A DNA stretch of 11,812 nucleotides from an uncultured bacterium (lineage in GTDB: Bacteria; Cyanobacteriota; Vampirovibrionia; Gastranaerophilales; Gastranaerophilaceae): NCBI GenBank assembly GCA_902489575.1, contig CABUAQ010000063.1, positions 1 through 11,812 of the forward strand, in the 5' to 3' direction. Under the pieces are notes generated by a model. That model saw only the letters and a list, made by a program, of their open reading frames with translations, did not search any database and was not told the DNA's origin. A program made the translations under genes and the position numbers. Within the stretch, counting starts at the first letter, position 1; the number at the start of each line of letters is the position of its first letter. Positions 1 through 7,526 of this stretch are shown here, piece after piece.

Positions 1-111
1 AGTTTATATAAATTTTGTTACATAAATTAATATTTTACGAGATTTGTTAAAGAAAAAGGGAACTTGTGCCGAATCAGTAAGTAATAAGTTATGAAAGGAT
101 TGTTTTAAGAA

Positions 112-1461
112 ATGGGAATTTCGGCATCACAAGCAAGATTACTTACAATAACAGCCAGATTGACCTCAAATGAGTATGAATCTCAGCAAATTTCCAATGC
201 CAAAATGAGACTTGCTACACAATCCGAACAAGCAAGTAGTGAATATATTGCTGCTTTATCATCAAAACAGCTTATGTTCACAACTTATGATGCAAAAGGA
301 GCGGCAGTAACTGAAAATTTAACTGCTAATGCTCTGTATCAGTATTCTGATATGAAAAATCAGTATGCACTGGTAAGTTCAAGCGGTCAGCTTCTTATAT
401 CTCAAGCTGATGCTGCAAACTTTAAAAAGTCTGCAAATTTGAGTGAATTTTTATCTGCTTACGGATTGGAAAAAGAATATAAATCATCAACGTTACAAGC
501 TAATGCTGAAATACTTGCATCTGATGAGTATCAAAAATATTATTCAGACTGGGAAGAGGCTATTAATGCCGCAAAATATAAAAACTATGGAACTGAAAGT
601 GCTCCAATTACATCTGAACAAGCTTTTCAGACCCAAAAATACAATGCCTATGTAAGTTATCAAAGTGCTCTTGCCACTTATAATGACAAACTTGCTTTGT
701 ATAATTCGGGGCTAACAGATATCAATCTTGATTTATATATGGAAGCTTTAAATACTGCAAAAGCGGCATATGCAGATACAATTACTTTTGACAAATGGGC
801 CCAATCTCAAGCTGCATACGAAATAAAGACTAATCCTGACGGTTCAATTTCAAAAACCGAAACAGACGTGTATAAGAATGTTCAAAAATATTACGAAGTA
901 TTAGAAGAAATGACTGCTGAAGCTGAAGATTTGGGATGTACTAATCTTGATGATATGTATACTTATAGTGATGAAACTAAAGCTCAATGGTATACAAATT
1001 TATGGTACAGATTAAATGGAGAATCTACAGAAAAATCCTCTCAAGGTGTTAATGGAACAAATTATTCAGTACTTGACAGTAAGCTTGCTTCAAGTAAACA
1101 GTGGATTCAAGAGGCTTTAACTCAGGGGACTGTTACTCTTGAGGCTGCATCATATAAACAATCTACAAATACAATTCCGGATGAAAAAAATCCTTTAAAA
1201 GTTAATTTGGAAGGAATTACCTGGAAATCTGTTACTTATTCATCTTGTTCAGATTTTACAGAGCTTGATGATGATAGTGCTATTGCCAAAGCAGAAGCTG
1301 AATATCAAAAGAAAAATAACGAAATTACTGCAAAAGACCAAAAATATGAAAACAAAATTAAAACTTTAGATACAGAACATACTTCATTACAAACAGAGTA
1401 TGAATCAGTTCAATCAGCTATGAACAAAAATATTGAAAGATCATTCAAAGCATTTTCATAA
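112..1461 (+). CDS. Long glutamine/alanine-rich coiled protein of unknown function (MGISASQARLL type)
   Basis: The product is 449 residues with no signal peptide and no membrane segment. The N-terminal 50 residues (MGISASQARLLTITARL, then a Q/S/A-rich stretch) look like an amphipathic helix. The middle is rich in Tyr, Ala, Ser and Lys. Residues of about 395-445 form a charged, heptad-like region (AEAEYQKKNNEITAKDQKYENK onward) that is probably a coiled coil, ending in NIERSFKAFS. A helical start, a variable middle and a helical end recall rod- or filament-forming secreted proteins such as hook-associated or needle-type proteins, but I see no diagnostic motif of those families. The N-terminus resembles proteins I recall from gut Melainabacteria, where the role is unknown. 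An AAAGGA about 12 bases before the ATG is a usable but loosely spaced ribosome binding site. The gene appears monocistronic. The reading frame is solid; the function is not assigned. Confidence 0.85.
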   Translation: MGISASQARLLTITARLTSNEYESQQISNAKMRLATQSEQASSEYIAALSSKQLMFTTYDAKGAAVTENLTANALYQYSDMKNQYALVSSSGQLLISQADAANFKKSANLSEFLSAYGLEKEYKSSTLQANAEILASDEYQKYYSDWEEAINAAKYKNYGTESAPITSEQAFQTQKYNAYVSYQSALATYNDKLALYNSGLTDINLDLYMEALNTAKAAYADTITFDKWAQSQAAYEIKTNPDGSISKTETDVYKNVQKYYEVLEEMTAEAEDLGCTNLDDMYTYSDETKAQWYTNLWYRLNGESTEKSSQGVNGTNYSVLDSKLASSKQWIQEALTQGTVTLEAASYKQSTNTIPDEKNPLKVNLEGITWKSVTYSSCSDFTELDDDSAIAKAEAEYQKKNNEITAKDQKYENKIKTLDTEHTSLQTEYESVQSAMNKNIERSFKAFS

Positions 1462-1494
1462 ATAAGACTTATAATTATTTTTTCCCCTACAATT

Positions 1495-1523
1495 TTTACA
1501 ACCCCTCCAGTTTATAGTATAAT
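1495..1523 (+). promoter_or_regulatory. Sigma-70-type promoter of the isocitrate dehydrogenase gene
   Basis: TTTACA (1495-1500) and a perfect TATAAT (1518-1523) are separated by 17 bases. A start of transcription near 1530 would leave a 20-base leader containing GGAGG at 1537-1541. It lies in the short gap after the preceding gene, so the dehydrogenase is probably transcribed on its own. Confidence 0.75.
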
Positions 1524-1549
1524 CAAGCTGTTAAATGGAGGTTTTTATT

Positions 1550-2542
1550 ATGCGTACTGTAACATTGATTAATGGAGATGGAATTGGTCCTGAAATTTCG
1601 GATAGTGTTGTTAAAATTATTAAGTCAAGCGGGCTTGATATTGATTGGGATATTCAAACTGCGGGTGCCGATGTTATAGTGTCCGAAGGAACTCCATTAC
1701 CGGCAAGAGTTTTAGAATCTATAAAGAAAACCAAGGTTGCGTTGAAAGCTCCGGTTACAACACCTATCGGTAAAGGTTTCAGGTCAGTGAATGTACAGTT
1801 AAGAAAAGATCTGGATTTGTTTGCAAATTTGCGTCCGTGTAAAAATCTTCCAGGTGTTAAAACAAGGTTTGAAAATGTTGATTTGGTTGTTGTAAGAGAA
1901 AATACCGAAGACTTGTATGCAGGTGTTGAAGAACAAGTTGATACTGATACTGCTCATAGTATTAAAATTATTACAAGAAAAGCCTCTGAAAGAATTTGCC
2001 GTTTTGCGTTTGATTATGCAATGAAGAATAATAGAAAGGAAGTCTGTGTCGTAACAAAGGCAAATATTATGAAACTTTCAGACGGTTTATTTTTAGAAGT
2101 GTTCAGGCATGTTGCAAAGGATTATCCCACAGTAAGAGCAAGAGAAATTCTTGTGGATAATTTATGTATGCAGCTTGTTCAAAATCCGTCGCAGTTTGAT
2201 GTTTTGGTTTTACCTAATTTATACGGAGATATTGTTTCAGATTTGTGTGCAGGATTAATTGGAGGATTAGGAGTTGCTCAGGGTGCAAATATAGGAACAG
2301 ATTGTGCCGTGTTTGAACCTGTTCATGGTTCAGCTCCGGATATTAAGGGAAAAAATAAAGCCAACCCTACAGCATTGTTGTTATCTGCTGTTGAAATGCT
2401 TAAATATATTGGCGAGCCTGTTTTTGCTGATAAAATTGAAAAAGCCCTGTTTAAAACTCTTGATGACGGTTTTAAGACTGCGGATTTAGGTGGAAGTTTA
2501 TCTACAGATGAATTTACAAATAAGGTAATTGAAAATTTATAA
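1550..2542 (+). CDS. icd: NAD-dependent isocitrate dehydrogenase (isocitrate/isopropylmalate dehydrogenase family)
   Basis: It catalyses oxidative decarboxylation of isocitrate to 2-oxoglutarate in the cytoplasm, feeding glutamate synthesis. The 330 residues match the short dimeric branch of the family. Visible motifs: GDGIGPEI (9-16), the isocitrate-binding SVNVQLR (79-85) with LFANLRP (90-96), RENTEDLYAGVE (116-127) with the catalytic Tyr123, Lys170 in KANIMKLSDG, and the metal-binding signature NLYGDIVSDLCAG (223-235) with Asp227 and Asp231. The cofactor loop reads HGSAPDIKG: Asp264-Ile265 occupy the places of the Lys-Tyr pair of NADP enzymes such as E. coli Icd, which argues for NAD. SVN plus RENTEDLYAG favours isocitrate over 3-isopropylmalate, though homoisocitrate dehydrogenase is close. 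I chose the ATG at 1550 because GGAGG ends 8 bases upstream; an in-frame ATG at 1535 overlaps that site and adds only five residues. Confidence 0.93.
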   Translation: MRTVTLINGDGIGPEISDSVVKIIKSSGLDIDWDIQTAGADVIVSEGTPLPARVLESIKKTKVALKAPVTTPIGKGFRSVNVQLRKDLDLFANLRPCKNLPGVKTRFENVDLVVVRENTEDLYAGVEEQVDTDTAHSIKIITRKASERICRFAFDYAMKNNRKEVCVVTKANIMKLSDGLFLEVFRHVAKDYPTVRAREILVDNLCMQLVQNPSQFDVLVLPNLYGDIVSDLCAGLIGGLGVAQGANIGTDCAVFEPVHGSAPDIKGKNKANPTALLLSAVEMLKYIGEPVFADKIEKALFKTLDDGFKTADLGGSLSTDEFTNKVIENL

Positions 2543-2548
2543 TAAGGT

Positions 2549-2579
2549 AAAAGAAAAGCACTTGTGTCTGCACAAGTGC
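2549..2579 (-). terminator. Intrinsic terminator of the TPR gene
   Basis: GCACTTGTG (2558-2566) and CACAAGTGC (2571-2579) form a perfect 9-bp stem with a TCTG loop. Read on the minus strand the stem is followed by TTTTCTTTT (2557-2549), so it mainly serves the leftward TPR gene ending at 2650. An outer AGGTAA/TTACCT pair (2545-2550, 2584-2589) also flanks it. On the plus strand there is no U tract after the stem, so any effect on the dehydrogenase transcript would be weaker. Confidence 0.85.
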
Positions 2580-2649
2580 AACATTACCTCATTTAATATA
2601 ATGTATAAATATATCCTTATGAAAGAATAAACTTTAGCAATGGGTGTTA

Positions 2650-4317
2650 TTATATTTCAAACAGACTGTGAAGACGGGCTTGAATATCTTCTTCTTCAAG
2701 TTCTTCCGTTAATCTGTTTAAATCAATAGCCATTTGATAGTAGTGTGCTGCATCATTTGTAAATCCCATTTCCTGACTTGCACGTCCTGCGTTAAAGTAT
2801 GCAAGTGTGTAGTTTGGATTTAGGGCAATTGCTTCTTCAAAGTATTCTAAAGCTTCTTCAGCATCTGCGAGCCCATCAAGGTATAAAATTCCAAGATTAT
2901 TTTGAGCGTATTCATTATCAGGTTTTAATTCTACAGCCTTATGATACGCAACAAGAGCTTCTTCAAGGTAATCCTTTTCCCATAGAGCTATTCCGACTTT
3001 TGAGTATGCTCTGAAATCTTCCGGATTCAGGGTAATAGCATCGCAGTAAGAGCGTATTGCTTTGTCCAAATCATAATCTGCCATATAAATATCGCCAAGT
3101 GCGATATATAAATCATAGTTTTTGGGATCAAGAATTATTCCTGCTTGATATGTTGAGACAGCCGCTTCAATATTCCCCTTGTTTTCTGCGTAAATTGAAC
3201 CAAGTGCCTGACAAACAATAGATGTCCATTCGGCATCAGGGTTGATGGCAATAGCTTTTTGATAATGCTCAATTGCATCATCATAAAGCTCTGCTCGTGC
3301 ATAAGCGTAGCCAAGGGAGTTGTTGAAGAACGGATTTTCAGGTTCTCTTTCAACTGCAAGTTTAAATGCACTGACAGAATTTAATTTATCCTCTTTTGAC
3401 ATGTATAAATGCCCTAATTCATAGTAAATTTGAGCCGTATCTATATCAAATTCCAATAATCTTTCATAGCAATCGATTGCTTCTTCTGTATTTTCAGGGA
3501 AGTACGTTTGCATAATTGTTGCGAGTTTTACTAAAATTTCACGATTAAGCGGATTTGCTTCTAAGACTTTTCTGTAGCATTCTACAGTTGTGTTTATGTC
3601 TTTGCTGCGAAGTGCTAAATCTCCGATTTTATTATAAAAATGTTCGCTGTGGGTAGTGTTATCTATTGCATTTTTATAAACTTTCTCGGCTGTTTCATAC
3701 ATTTTGAATTTTTCTAAGAATTTTCCTACTGTGTTGTATGAAAATATAGAAATATCGTTCGTCATGTTTTTGTAAAACATTTTCATAGTAGGTCTGTCCC
3801 ACGCCAGCATGACACTTCCTGTTAAAAAGTAGTATAAAAATCCGATATAGTCTTTGTATGTACCATTTTGAGAATTGATTTTTTGTAAAAGTGATTGGGA
3901 TAGAATCATTCTCGGGCGGCCAGAAGTCAGCGGGTTCATTGCAATAGCTGATTTGAATTCTTTTTCAGCAGAACCAAAATCTTGTGCAAGTTGCATGAAA
4001 TAGCCTGTATATAAGTGAGCATCCTTGTTATTAGGAGATAGAGAAATTGCAGTTTTGCATTGTTCTATTGCTGTGTTTACACTGATTTGTCCTTGTTCCC
4101 ACATTAAAGTCGCAAGTCTGTAATATGTTTCAGGAATTGTCGGATCATATTTTACCGCATCTACATAATGTTCAACGGCTTCTTGAAGGTCATTGTTTCT
4201 TTGACCGATCAGGTATTTTTCGTGGGCAAGCCTTGCTTTCTCAAGAGATTCTCTTGCTCGTTCTTTGTTTTCGATGTTGTCTGTGCCTATCATCGGCATT
4301 AAAACTTGTTCTGACAT
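2650..4317 (-). CDS. Large tetratricopeptide-repeat (TPR) protein
   Basis: The product is 555 residues, almost entirely TPR helices, probably a protein-interaction scaffold. Repeats with the canonical W/Y-x-x-LG-x-x-Y...A...Y..A+.L.P pattern run from about residue 40 to 130 and again from about 205 to 540, for example YAQNNLGILYLDGL and AIALNPNYTLAYFNAG. Between them lies a non-canonical stretch of about 70 residues (GTYKDYIGFLYYFLTG and following) that may be a different binding surface. I see no signal peptide or enzyme domain, so it is probably cytoplasmic. The ATG at 4317 is preferred because GGAG sits 7 bases upstream; an in-frame TTG at 4335 lies upstream of that site. It is read alone, leftward, towards the terminator at 2549-2579. 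The client is unknown; the acidic end (LEEEDIQARL) gives no clue. Confidence 0.9.
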   Translation of the reverse strand: MSEQVLMPMIGTDNIENKERARESLEKARLAHEKYLIGQRNNDLQEAVEHYVDAVKYDPTIPETYYRLATLMWEQGQISVNTAIEQCKTAISLSPNNKDAHLYTGYFMQLAQDFGSAEKEFKSAIAMNPLTSGRPRMILSQSLLQKINSQNGTYKDYIGFLYYFLTGSVMLAWDRPTMKMFYKNMTNDISIFSYNTVGKFLEKFKMYETAEKVYKNAIDNTTHSEHFYNKIGDLALRSKDINTTVECYRKVLEANPLNREILVKLATIMQTYFPENTEEAIDCYERLLEFDIDTAQIYYELGHLYMSKEDKLNSVSAFKLAVEREPENPFFNNSLGYAYARAELYDDAIEHYQKAIAINPDAEWTSIVCQALGSIYAENKGNIEAAVSTYQAGIILDPKNYDLYIALGDIYMADYDLDKAIRSYCDAITLNPEDFRAYSKVGIALWEKDYLEEALVAYHKAVELKPDNEYAQNNLGILYLDGLADAEEALEYFEEAIALNPNYTLAYFNAGRASQEMGFTNDAAHYYQMAIDLNRLTEELEEEDIQARLHSLFEI

Positions 4318-4414
4318 TTTGAAGCTCCAATACAATATATAGATTTACATGTCATGTCGGGGGTAAATCTTACATCTTTAATTATTAGAGCAAAAACTCA
4401 TCTATTTGTATTAG

Positions 4415-4420
4415 ATTATA
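4415..4420 (-). promoter_or_regulatory. Possible -10 element upstream of the TPR gene
   Basis: A perfect TATAAT on the minus strand, about 98 bases before the TPR start codon. I find no convincing -35 box at 16-18 bases, so this is only a candidate. It lies just past the end of the frameshifted small gene. Confidence 0.35.
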
Positions 4421-4436
4421 GGGGATAATTGCTGTA

Positions 4437-4794
4437 TCAGTGGTTTATGTTTATTTTGTGAAATTGGTTCTTTTTTGGAGGTGCAGGTATTGTTTCTGTT
4501 ATTATTTTTGTTTTGTTTGTTTCGACTCCTGCCAGTCTATATAATTCTGTTGCAATTCGTTCTGATCTTGCGTGAGCTTCAGTTTGAGGGAATTTTATAT
4601 AGTAAAGCTTGTCGCTACCTTTTAATTTTGCCCAGTAACTTGATTTTTTTGGCTACAGCGGTTGTAGTACCTGTATCAGCTTTAGAAGCTGCAGGTGTAA
4701 ATTTCCAACCCTGTGCAATTTCTTGAACTTGCGCTGCGTATTTAGCTTTGCGTGCAGCTTGAACTGCAGCCTTTGTTAATCTGTTTATAACCAT
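4437..4794 (-). pseudogene. Frameshifted small gene with a kinase-N-lobe-like segment
   Basis: An ATG at 4794 has a good AGGGG site 6 bases upstream and opens a Lys/Ala-rich frame (MVINRLTKAAVQAARKAKYA) that stops at 4615 after 59 residues. At a run of seven A on the coding strand (4650-4644) the neighbouring frame takes over naturally: removing one A yields VAKKSSYWAKLKGSDK, then LYYIKFPQTEAHARSERI and ATELYRLAGVE, ending at 4437 with 118 residues in all. The YYIKF...RSExxATxLYxLAGV pattern recalls the first lobe of kinase-like or HipA-like folds (a Lys strand followed by a Glu helix), as in some phage head-associated proteins. The family would normally run much longer, so this is also truncated. 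A second A run at 4466-4471 could shift the tail again. It is a decayed fragment, a programmed frameshift or a sequencing error. Domain resemblance is low to moderate; the frame change itself is well supported by the residue pattern. Confidence 0.6.
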
Positions 4795-4907
4795 ATATTT
4801 CCCCTAATTCCTTACGTATATTTATATAAAAACATTCTTTTTTTATAAATTGTCCTTCCTTCCTGAAGTCCTCAGGATACGGCTTTTGAAGATTTACATT
4901 ACTTAAC

Positions 4908-4939
4908 AAAAATGGGTGTTGCAATTTTGCAACACCCAT
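4908..4939 (-). terminator. Intrinsic terminator of the Bax inhibitor-1 family gene
   Basis: ATGGGTGTTGCAA (4912-4924) pairs perfectly with TTGCAACACCCAT (4927-4939). On the minus strand the stem is followed by TTTTT (4912-4908), and it starts 23 bases after the stop codon of the membrane-protein gene. Confidence 0.85.
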
Positions 4940-4961
4940 AACGAATAATATATTTAATATA

Positions 4962-5705
4962 CTAATTATTTCTGCTTTGGAGTTTCATTAATAGGTTTAG
5001 TATTTCGATATACATCCAAACAATAGTTACAAGCAGCGAAAATCCGCAATACCATTCAAAGTGTTTATCGATTTTACCGGCAAACCTTTCAATCATGTCA
5101 AAATCTACAATCAAATTAAAAGAAGCAATAGCAACGACAAGAATACTAAAACCAATACCAATCAGGCTGTTTGAAAATATACCCGGAATTGTGATATGAA
5201 AAAATCCTAAAATAAATTGCAATAAGTAGATTCCAAAAATCGCTAAAGTAGAATTCATAATAACCATTCTGAATTTATCAGTGCATTTTACAAGGTTAGT
5301 TTTATACAAAAAGAACATGCCAAATAGTGTAAATATTGTTCCTATTGCAGCCTGAGAAACAACTCCGGGGTAAATTTTATTGGCAAGCGCAGAGATATAG
5401 CCAAGAGCTAAGCCTTCACACATTGCGTAAAGCGGAGTCGAAATCATTAAAAATTTATTTTTGGGGCCAAAACAAATAAATAGCGCCAAAATAAGTCCTC
5501 CGAAAAGGCCTCCTTTATAAAGCATATCAGCTTTGTCCGCGAACCCTGTTAACACAAGTCCCCAACTGTATGCAAAAGTTGCGGTCATCAAAAGACCAAG
5601 CAAGCAAGTTTTTATAATTGTTCCGTTAATTGTCATAATATGGGAATTTTCGTTCAACTCTAATGACGGATGGAATGTTCTTTCCCCTAAAGTAGGATTT
5701 GCCAT
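4962..5705 (-). CDS. Bax inhibitor-1 (YccA/YetJ) family membrane protein
   Basis: The 247-residue protein has about seven hydrophobic helices (roughly 33-55, 64-81, 86-107, 117-135, 147-169, 180-202, 216-240) in the cytoplasmic membrane. The soluble N-terminus (MANPTLGERTFHPS) and the sixth-helix end SFNLIVDFDMIE with paired acidic residues (Asp201, Asp203), then FEWYCGFSLLVTIVWMYIEIL, match the bacterial TMBIM/Bax1-I family. Characterised members such as B. subtilis YetJ are pH-sensitive calcium leak channels gated by an aspartate pair; transferring that role here is inference. AGGAG lies 7 bases before the ATG. It forms a complete single-gene unit with its own promoter (5753-5782) and terminator (4908-4939). 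Confidence 0.88.
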   Translation of the reverse strand: MANPTLGERTFHPSLELNENSHIMTINGTIIKTCLLGLLMTATFAYSWGLVLTGFADKADMLYKGGLFGGLILALFICFGPKNKFLMISTPLYAMCEGLALGYISALANKIYPGVVSQAAIGTIFTLFGMFFLYKTNLVKCTDKFRMVIMNSTLAIFGIYLLQFILGFFHITIPGIFSNSLIGIGFSILVVAIASFNLIVDFDMIERFAGKIDKHFEWYCGFSLLVTIVWMYIEILNLLMKLQSRNN

Positions 5706-5752
5706 GATGTAACTCCTTTCTTATTTGTATTTTCCTATCTACCAGACATATT

Positions 5753-5782
5753 AGCATATAAAATCAAAATCTCAATTGTCAA
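5753..5782 (-). promoter_or_regulatory. Promoter of the Bax inhibitor-1 family gene
   Basis: On the minus strand a perfect TTGACA (5782-5777) is followed after 18 bases by TATGCT (5758-5753), which keeps the three best-conserved -10 positions. Transcription would begin near 5746, about 40 bases before the ATG at 5705. Confidence 0.55.
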
Positions 5783-5807
5783 ATATAGACAAATTTAAAA
5801 TAAGTAC

Positions 5808-5836
5808 TTTACAATAAATTTTTTTTGTTGTAGCAT
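5808..5836 (+). promoter_or_regulatory. Promoter of the tRNA-Asn gene
   Basis: TTTACA (5808-5813), 17 bases, then TAGCAT (5831-5836). The predicted start near 5843 is only a few bases before the mature tRNA 5' end at 5847, as expected for a single-tRNA unit. Confidence 0.55.
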
Positions 5837-5846
5837 AAGTATATAA

Positions 5847-5918
5847 TCCTCAGTAGCTCAATGGCGGAGCATTCGACTGTTAATCGAAGGGTTGCTGGTT
5901 CGAGTCCAGCCTGGGGAG
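5847..5918 (+). tRNA. tRNA-Asn (anticodon GTT)
   Basis: A full cloverleaf is visible. The acceptor TCCTCAG pairs with CTGGGGA (5911-5917) with one G-T pair. The D stem is GCTC/GAGC, the anticodon stem TTCGA/TCGAA (5872-5876, 5884-5888) with loop CTGTTAA, and the T stem GCTGG/CCAGC with loop TTCGAGT. The anticodon GTT at 5879-5881 reads asparagine AAC/AAT codons. G5918 is the discriminator base, and CCA is not encoded. Confidence 0.96.
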
Positions 5919-5932
5919 TTTTTTATTGCTTT

Positions 5933-5962
5933 AGAGCTTGAGATCAACTCAAGCTCTTTTTT
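5933..5962 (+). terminator. Intrinsic terminator of the tRNA-Asn unit
   Basis: AGAGCTTGAG (5933-5942) and CTCAAGCTCT (5948-5957) form a perfect 10-bp stem with loop ATCAA, running straight into a six-T tract (5957-5962). It lies 14 bases after the tRNA. Confidence 0.93.
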
Positions 5963-6054
5963 AATTGGATACACATTGTTGGAATTTGTTTTTTTGAATT
6001 CATAGGGGGTGTGTTTTAAATATAGATTGATTTTTGGTTTTTGTCGCATACGCA

Positions 6055-6060
6055 TATAAT
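6055..6060 (+). promoter_or_regulatory. Candidate -10 box for the M48 peptidase gene
   Basis: TATAAT at 6055-6060 is placed about 83 bases before the ATG. The hexamer 17 bases upstream, TTTTGG, is a weak -35. A second TATAAT at 6110-6115 is also present but has no credible -35 and lies very close to the ribosome binding site. Confidence 0.4.
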
Positions 6061-6142
6061 AAGAATGGGTTTATTCTTAAGTCTTATAGATAAAATTTTT
6101 TATTTAAGTTATAATAATTCAAGAATTAGGAGTAGTGAAATT

Positions 6143-7426
6143 ATGAAGCAGTTTTTAATAGCATTGTTGCTTGTTGGTGTTATTCATTCAGGTGCTTTTG
6201 CTAAATCTTATATTGACAGGCAGTTGAAAGAGACCAAAAGAACCATACATTATAATACGGCCGATAAGTTTAAGCAAAATTATAATGTCCAACCTTCTGA
6301 TATTGATATGAAAATTCAGGGCATAAAAGATCCCGGACTTATTAAATTGTCGAATTATAGTGTTATAAAACAAAGCGATTATGAAGCAAAGTTAGCAAAA
6401 GATGAAGAAACCTATAGAAAAAAAATTAAACCTGTTTTGAATAAAAATATGAATTCTATAAATATAGAGCCGGCTGCGGTTGATTTTTATAAGGTGTATC
6501 GGGTTGCTGAAAGACTTATTCGTGCAAATGGTTTGGATTATGTAAACTGGAGAATTGCTGTTAGAAAATCTAAGGATTTTAATGCAGCTTCATTTGAAGG
6601 AAGTTACATTGAAGTTAATACCGGACTTTATGATGCATTATATACAAATGAAGATGCTTTGGCATTTGTTCTGGCTCATGAAATGGGACATCTAATTTTA
6701 GGTCATGGACAGCAGAAAGCCGAGTTGTTGTATGAGTTGGCAAGACTCAAGGCTTTTGTTGATACAGACAATCTTGCTTTGTTAGCTAAAGAAATCAATA
6801 CCCGTAAAATATATGCAAAAATGCGTTTCTTAGAATATATGGCAGATACTGAGGCTATAAATCTGCTTGTTCGTGCCGGCTATTCTCCTTATAAAGCTAA
6901 AGAAGCTCTTAACTTTATGGATGCATTGGGAACCGGCAGTGTTTTATATGCAGATTCTACTCACCCTAAGATTCAAGATCGAATTGCAAGTTATAATGAA
7001 AATCTTGCAGTTATCGATCCTGATTGGGTTTATGTAGGTCGAGAAAATATTTATAAAAGTGATGTTCTGAATTGTAAAAAATCTTCTGATAGAGTTTCTA
7101 TTATTCTTAATAAATCAGATGAGCCAAAAACTTTTTATGCCGTTGAGAGTGCTCAAGATAAATTAAAACGTATTGCTTACCGTAATTATGTTAATGGTAA
7201 TTTTACTAATGCGATTAAATATTTTAAGAAATTAAGTAAGACATCTGACGATTTTATCGCACCGTTGTATTTGTCTTGTGCAAATGAAATGCTTTTTAAA
7301 CAAACTGTTAATCCGAAATATTTGAAAGCTGCCAAAAAAGCTATTAATAAAGCTATGAAATGTTATGGTACAAATCCTCACATAATAAAGCAGGTTGAGA
7401 CTTTGAATAATTTGGAAAATCTTTAA
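6143..7426 (+). CDS. Secreted M48-family zinc metallopeptidase with TPR-like C-terminus
   Basis: The 427-residue product starts with a classical signal peptide (MKQFLIALLLVGVIHSGAFA, cleavage near 20), so it should act outside the cytoplasmic membrane. There is no lipobox cysteine. The zinc site is HEMGH at 179-183, with the third ligand Glu231 in LEYMAD; HP at 274-275 lies in the later conserved stretch TxHPxxxxRI. The C-terminal third (about 340-425) has paired helices of TPR type, such as YVNGNFTNAIKYFKKL. A periplasmic M48 domain plus TPRs is the plan of BepA/YfgC, the outer-membrane assembly protease; that role is suggested by domain order only. The start at 6143 fits the signal peptide and AGGAG at 6128-6132. 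A frame extension to a TTG at 6041 would bury the signal peptide and is rejected. All key catalytic residues are intact. Confidence 0.9.
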   Translation: MKQFLIALLLVGVIHSGAFAKSYIDRQLKETKRTIHYNTADKFKQNYNVQPSDIDMKIQGIKDPGLIKLSNYSVIKQSDYEAKLAKDEETYRKKIKPVLNKNMNSINIEPAAVDFYKVYRVAERLIRANGLDYVNWRIAVRKSKDFNAASFEGSYIEVNTGLYDALYTNEDALAFVLAHEMGHLILGHGQQKAELLYELARLKAFVDTDNLALLAKEINTRKIYAKMRFLEYMADTEAINLLVRAGYSPYKAKEALNFMDALGTGSVLYADSTHPKIQDRIASYNENLAVIDPDWVYVGRENIYKSDVLNCKKSSDRVSIILNKSDEPKTFYAVESAQDKLKRIAYRNYVNGNFTNAIKYFKKLSKTSDDFIAPLYLSCANEMLFKQTVNPKYLKAAKKAINKAMKCYGTNPHIIKQVETLNNLENL

Positions 7427-7461
7427 TAAATTTGTTAAAACTGCTTTTAATAATGTAATTT

Positions 7462-7490
7462 TTGTAATAAGTTTTCAATTATGTTATAAT
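7462..7490 (+). promoter_or_regulatory. Promoter of the G-run prepilin gene
   Basis: TTGTAA (7462-7467), 17 bases, TATAAT (7485-7490) preceded by TGT, giving an extended -10. The string ATGTTATAAT is repeated exactly upstream of the second G-run prepilin at 11709-11718. Confidence 0.7.
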
Positions 7491-7526
7491 TACTCGTGGT
7501 TAAATTGAAAATTCATAGGAGGAAGA

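Noticed and set aside
4475..4726. An 83-residue plus-strand frame beginning MEVQVLFLLLFLFC with leucine/phenylalanine-rich sequence
   Set aside because: It is the antisense shadow of the frameshifted minus-strand gene, whose codons and ribosome binding site are convincing. The hydrophobic look comes from complementing A-rich lysine codons.
4861..4877. TCCTGA-AGTCC-TCAGGA dyad upstream of the frameshifted gene
   Set aside because: The stem has only six pairs, there is no T tract on either strand, and nothing else marks it as an operator or riboswitch.
4742..4939. A 65-residue minus-strand frame beginning MGVAKLQHPF
   Set aside because: Its start lies inside the terminator hairpin at 4912-4939, it has no ribosome binding site, and it overlaps the better-supported gene starting at 4794 in another frame.
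5858..6055. A 65-residue minus-strand frame across the tRNA
   Set aside because: It is read through the antisense of the tRNA-Asn gene and its terminator, and resembles the spurious peptides often miscalled over RNA genes.
6041..6142. N-terminal extension of the M48 peptidase from a TTG at 6041
   Set aside because: It would place 34 residues before a clear signal peptide, overlap the candidate -10 box, and ignore the AGGAG before the ATG at 6143.
7436..7449. TTAAAA-CTGC-TTTTAA stem after the M48 gene as a terminator
   Set aside because: The stem is entirely A-T and the following sequence is TAATGTAA, not a T tract; it is common in AT-rich DNA.
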